Part shown: piece after piece, positions 62,019 through 64,000 of the stretch
Layout: every line of letters begins with the position of its first letter
Position numbering within the stretch: position 1 is the first letter of the stretch
NCBI GenBank assembly: GCA_001724995.1
Contig: MEFD01000016.1
Location: forward strand, 62,001-126,000
Direction: 5' to 3'
Source of the DNA: Rubrivivax sp. SCN 71-131
GTDB taxonomy: Bacteria > Pseudomonadota > Gammaproteobacteria > Burkholderiales > Burkholderiaceae_C
DNA: 64,000 bases
Translations under genes and position numbers: made by a program
Notes under the pieces: generated by a model
The model's database searches: none
What the model was told of the DNA's origin: nothing
Seen by the model: the letters and a program-made list of their open reading frames with translations, nothing else

Positions 62019-63571
62019 ATGACGCTAACGGTCAGCGCGAGCCTTGGCCGCTGACGATCGCCGTGCAGGCGCTCGGCGGACAGGGCGGCGGCGTGCTCGT
62101 CGACTGGATCGTCGACCTCGCCGAGGCCAACGGCTTCATCGCGCAATCGACCTCGGTCGCCGGCGTCGCGCAGCGCACCGGCGCGACCATCTACTACCTC
62201 GAGCTGGTGCCGCGCAGCGTGCTGCCCGCCGACGGCCGGCTGCCCGTGCTGGCGCAGATGCCGGTGCCCGGCGAGGTCGACATCGTCATCGCCTCCGAGC
62301 TGATGGAGGCCGGCCGCGCCGTGCAGCGCGGCTTCGTCACCCCCGGCCGCACGACGGTGATCGCCTCGTCGCACCGGACGTATTCGGCCGACGAGAAGGT
62401 CGAGCCCGGCAACGGCATCGCCGACAGCGCCGCGGTGCTGAAGGCGGTGCGTGCCAAGGCGCGACGGCTGATCTGCGACGACCTGGCGGCCCTGGCGGTG
62501 CGCAACGGCAGCGTCATCTCGGCGAGCCTGTTCGGCGCCCTGGCCGGCAGCGAGGCGTTGCCGTTCGGGCAGCAGGCCTTCGAGGAGACGGTGCGCCGCG
62601 CCGGCGTCGGTGTCGAACCCAGCCTGCGCGCACTGCGCGCGGCAGCCGAGGTGGCGCGGCGCGAGCCGGGCGAGCCGCACGGCGACTCGATGGTCACGCA
62701 AGCGCCGGCCTTGCCGGCGCGGGCCGCGAGCGCCGAGGCGCAGCCGCTGCTCGATCGCCTGCGGCGCGAGTTCCCCGAGCCGGCATGGCCGATGCTCGGC
62801 GCCGGGCTCGCCCGCGTCGTCGAATACCAGGATCTGCGCTACGGCAGCGAATACCTCGACCGCATGGCCGACGTGCTCGAATGCGAACGCCGCGCCGGCG
62901 GCGCCGCGCGCGGGTTTCCGCTCACCACCGAGGCGGCGCGCCAGGTTGCCGTGGCCATGGCCTACGACGACGTGATCCGCGTCGCCGACCTGAAGATCCG
63001 CGGCGAGCGCTTCACGCGCATCCGCGGCGAACTCGGCGCTGCGCAGGGCGACGTCGTGCAGACCGAGGAGTTCTTCCATCCGCGCCTGCAGGAGGTGTGC
63101 TCGATGCTGCCGCGGCGGCTCGGGCAATGGCTCGAAGCGTCGCCGCGCACGAGCGCCTGGCTCTCCCGCCGCGTCGACCGCGGCCGGCGCCTGCGCCCGG
63201 GCACCGTGCTCGGGCACCTGCAGCTCAGCCTCGTCGCCGGGCTGCGCCGCTGGCGCCGCGGCATGCTGCGCCACGGCCGCGAGCAGGCCCACCTCGAGGC
63301 CTGGCTCGAGGCGGCACGGCGCGTCTGCGCGCACGATCCGGCGCTGGCGCTGGAGATCGTGCGCTGCCGCCGGCTGATCAAGGGCTACAGCGACACGCAC
63401 GCGCGCGGCAGCGGCCGCTTCGATCGCCTGATGGGGGCCGCGCGCGCGCTCGAAGGGCGAGTCGACGCCGCTTCCGCCCTCGCCGGCCTGCGCACCGCGG
63501 CGCTGAAGGACGCGTCGGGGCAGGCGCTCGAGGCGCGCTGGCGCATGCTGGAACTGCCGGACAAGGCCTGA
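62015..63571 (+). CDS. Indolepyruvate ferredoxin oxidoreductase beta-subunit-like (IorB type) with long C-terminal extension
   Basis: A 518-residue protein from ATG 62015 in an ATGA overlap with the alpha subunit. The first 200 residues are the gamma-type POR domain (IAVQALGGQGGGVLVDWIVDLAEANGF, SVAGVAQRTGATIYYLEL, VDIVIASELMEAGRAVQRGFV). The remaining roughly 300 residues form an alpha-helical, Arg-rich extension of the DUF6537 kind, found in the single-chain and long IorB forms of proteobacteria. The archaeal IorB has only about 200 residues. Together with the preceding gene it makes a complete 2-oxoacid:ferredoxin oxidoreductase. A strong hairpin follows. Confidence 0.85.
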   Translation: MNDANGQREPWPLTIAVQALGGQGGGVLVDWIVDLAEANGFIAQSTSVAGVAQRTGATIYYLELVPRSVLPADGRLPVLAQMPVPGEVDIVIASELMEAGRAVQRGFVTPGRTTVIASSHRTYSADEKVEPGNGIADSAAVLKAVRAKARRLICDDLAALAVRNGSVISASLFGALAGSEALPFGQQAFEETVRRAGVGVEPSLRALRAAAEVARREPGEPHGDSMVTQAPALPARAASAEAQPLLDRLRREFPEPAWPMLGAGLARVVEYQDLRYGSEYLDRMADVLECERRAGGAARGFPLTTEAARQVAVAMAYDDVIRVADLKIRGERFTRIRGELGAAQGDVVQTEEFFHPRLQEVCSMLPRRLGQWLEASPRTSAWLSRRVDRGRRLRPGTVLGHLQLSLVAGLRRWRRGMLRHGREQAHLEAWLEAARRVCAHDPALALEIVRCRRLIKGYSDTHARGSGRFDRLMGAARALEGRVDAASALAGLRTAALKDASGQALEARWRMLELPDKA

Positions 63572-63577
63572 GCCTTG

Positions 63578-63603
63578 CGCGGGCCGCGCCGCCGCGGCCC
63601 GCG
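63578..63603. terminator. Bidirectional hairpin between iorB-like and TRAP permease genes
   Basis: CGCGGGCCGCG-CCGC-CGCGGCCCGCG: a perfect 11-bp stem, 4-nt loop. It begins 6 nt after the iorB-like stop and lies between two convergent genes, so it can end both transcripts. No T-run. Confidence 0.55.
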
Positions 63604-63663
63604 ACGGTGGCACATCACGTCGAATCGACGCCGGCCATCATGCCGGTGCGGCGCCGGCTGCGC

Positions 63664-64000
63664 TCAGCGCATGAACGAAGGCAGCCACAGCGCGATCCCC
63701 GGCCAGGCGATGACGACGCCGAGGCAGGCCAGCGCGGCAACGACGAAGCCGCCGACGTTGGCGAACATCTGCCACGAGCCGACGTCCGGAATCAGCCCCT
63801 TGACGACGAACACGTTCATGCCCAACGGCGGGGTGATGAGCCCGAGTTCGACGACGATGACGACGACGATGCCGAACCAGATCGGGTCGAGCGCGAGCGC
63901 CTGGACGATCGGGAAGAAGATCGGGATCGTCAGGAAGATCATCGCCAGGCCGTCGAACACGCAACCGAGCAGAACGTAGATCAGGCACATCACCAGCACG
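63664..64000 (-). CDS. TRAP transporter large permease (DctM family), C-terminal part
   Basis: The final 111 or so residues of an inner-membrane protein whose start lies beyond the right edge. LLGCVFDGLAMIFLTIPIFFPIVQAL, FGIVVVIVVELGLITPPLGMNVFVVKGL and the closing GIALWLPSFMR are typical of DctM/SiaT-type permeases, which import carboxylates by sodium-driven transport with a periplasmic binding protein. The matching small permease and binding protein would be to the right. Its place next to the iorAB-like genes suggests a role in substrate uptake. Confidence 0.88.
   Translation of the reverse strand, partial: VLVMCLIYVLLGCVFDGLAMIFLTIPIFFPIVQALALDPIWFGIVVVIVVELGLITPPLGMNVFVVKGLIPDVGSWQMFANVGGFVVAALACLGVVIAWPGIALWLPSFMR

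Overview
The window is high-GC DNA from a betaproteobacterium, most likely order Burkholderiales in the Rubrivivax/Leptothrix/Ideonella neighbourhood. This rests on gene order (surE-pcm-nlpD; carA-carB-greA-yhbY-rlmE-ftsH-glmM-pst-pho; hemCDXY), strong GC3 bias, many 4-nt ATGA gene overlaps, and protein family types. No species call is possible from sequence alone.

Layout. 1-3.3 kb: end of a ketopantoate-reductase-like gene and a two-component pair on the minus strand. 3.3-6.0 kb: surE, pcm, nlpD, with the rpoS expected next missing. 6.1-12.7 kb: a branched-chain-amino-acid-type ABC importer (livHMGF, livK) with a long-chain acyl-CoA synthetase inside the operon. 12.9-17.1 kb: rlmD, DUF1015, Bax-inhibitor-1-like and GlcG-like genes. 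17.2-27.1 kb: carAB, greA, yhbY, rlmE, ftsH, glmM (folP missing between the last two). 27.1-33.8 kb: complete phosphate regulon pstSCAB-phoU-phoB-phoR behind a Pho box. 33.8-39.8 kb: a GT-C-type membrane protein and hemC-hemD-hemX-hemY.

39.8-46.9 kb is accessory DNA. A tRNA-Arg(ACG) gene is the left end of a 2.4-kb element bounded by an 87-bp direct repeat (one mismatch). The element holds an HsdM fragment, a Fic protein with an array of TTGTCGTT/AACGACAA operator-like sites upstream, and an integrase remnant. Beyond it lie two orphan secreted proteins and a decayed type I restriction locus: frameshifted hsdM, the C-terminal part of an AlbA_2-type protein, and the first codons of hsdR.

47.0-63.6 kb is the most interesting part, a catabolic/redox locus. 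A seven-gene minus-strand operon encodes a cytoplasmic molybdopterin oxidoreductase, its four-cluster ferredoxin subunit, a membrane anchor, a TorT-like binding protein, an ABC ATPase and permease, and an Old-Yellow-Enzyme with a TMADH-type Fe-S motif and a fibronectin-III-like tail. The first six genes are joined by 4-nt overlaps and the last by a 7-nt gap. Divergent from it is an AraC-type regulator, followed by a Bug-type binding protein, a cyclase/isatin-hydrolase-type enzyme, and an IorA/IorB-type 2-oxoacid:ferredoxin oxidoreductase pair. A shared motif, GCTATCCG-N-TTYGT, occurs before the molybdoenzyme operon and twice, inverted, before the cyclase-iorAB operon, suggesting one regulon. 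My inference is import and anaerobic-style oxidation of an aromatic or aryl-acyl compound; the substrate is unknown. The window ends inside a TRAP transporter large-permease gene.
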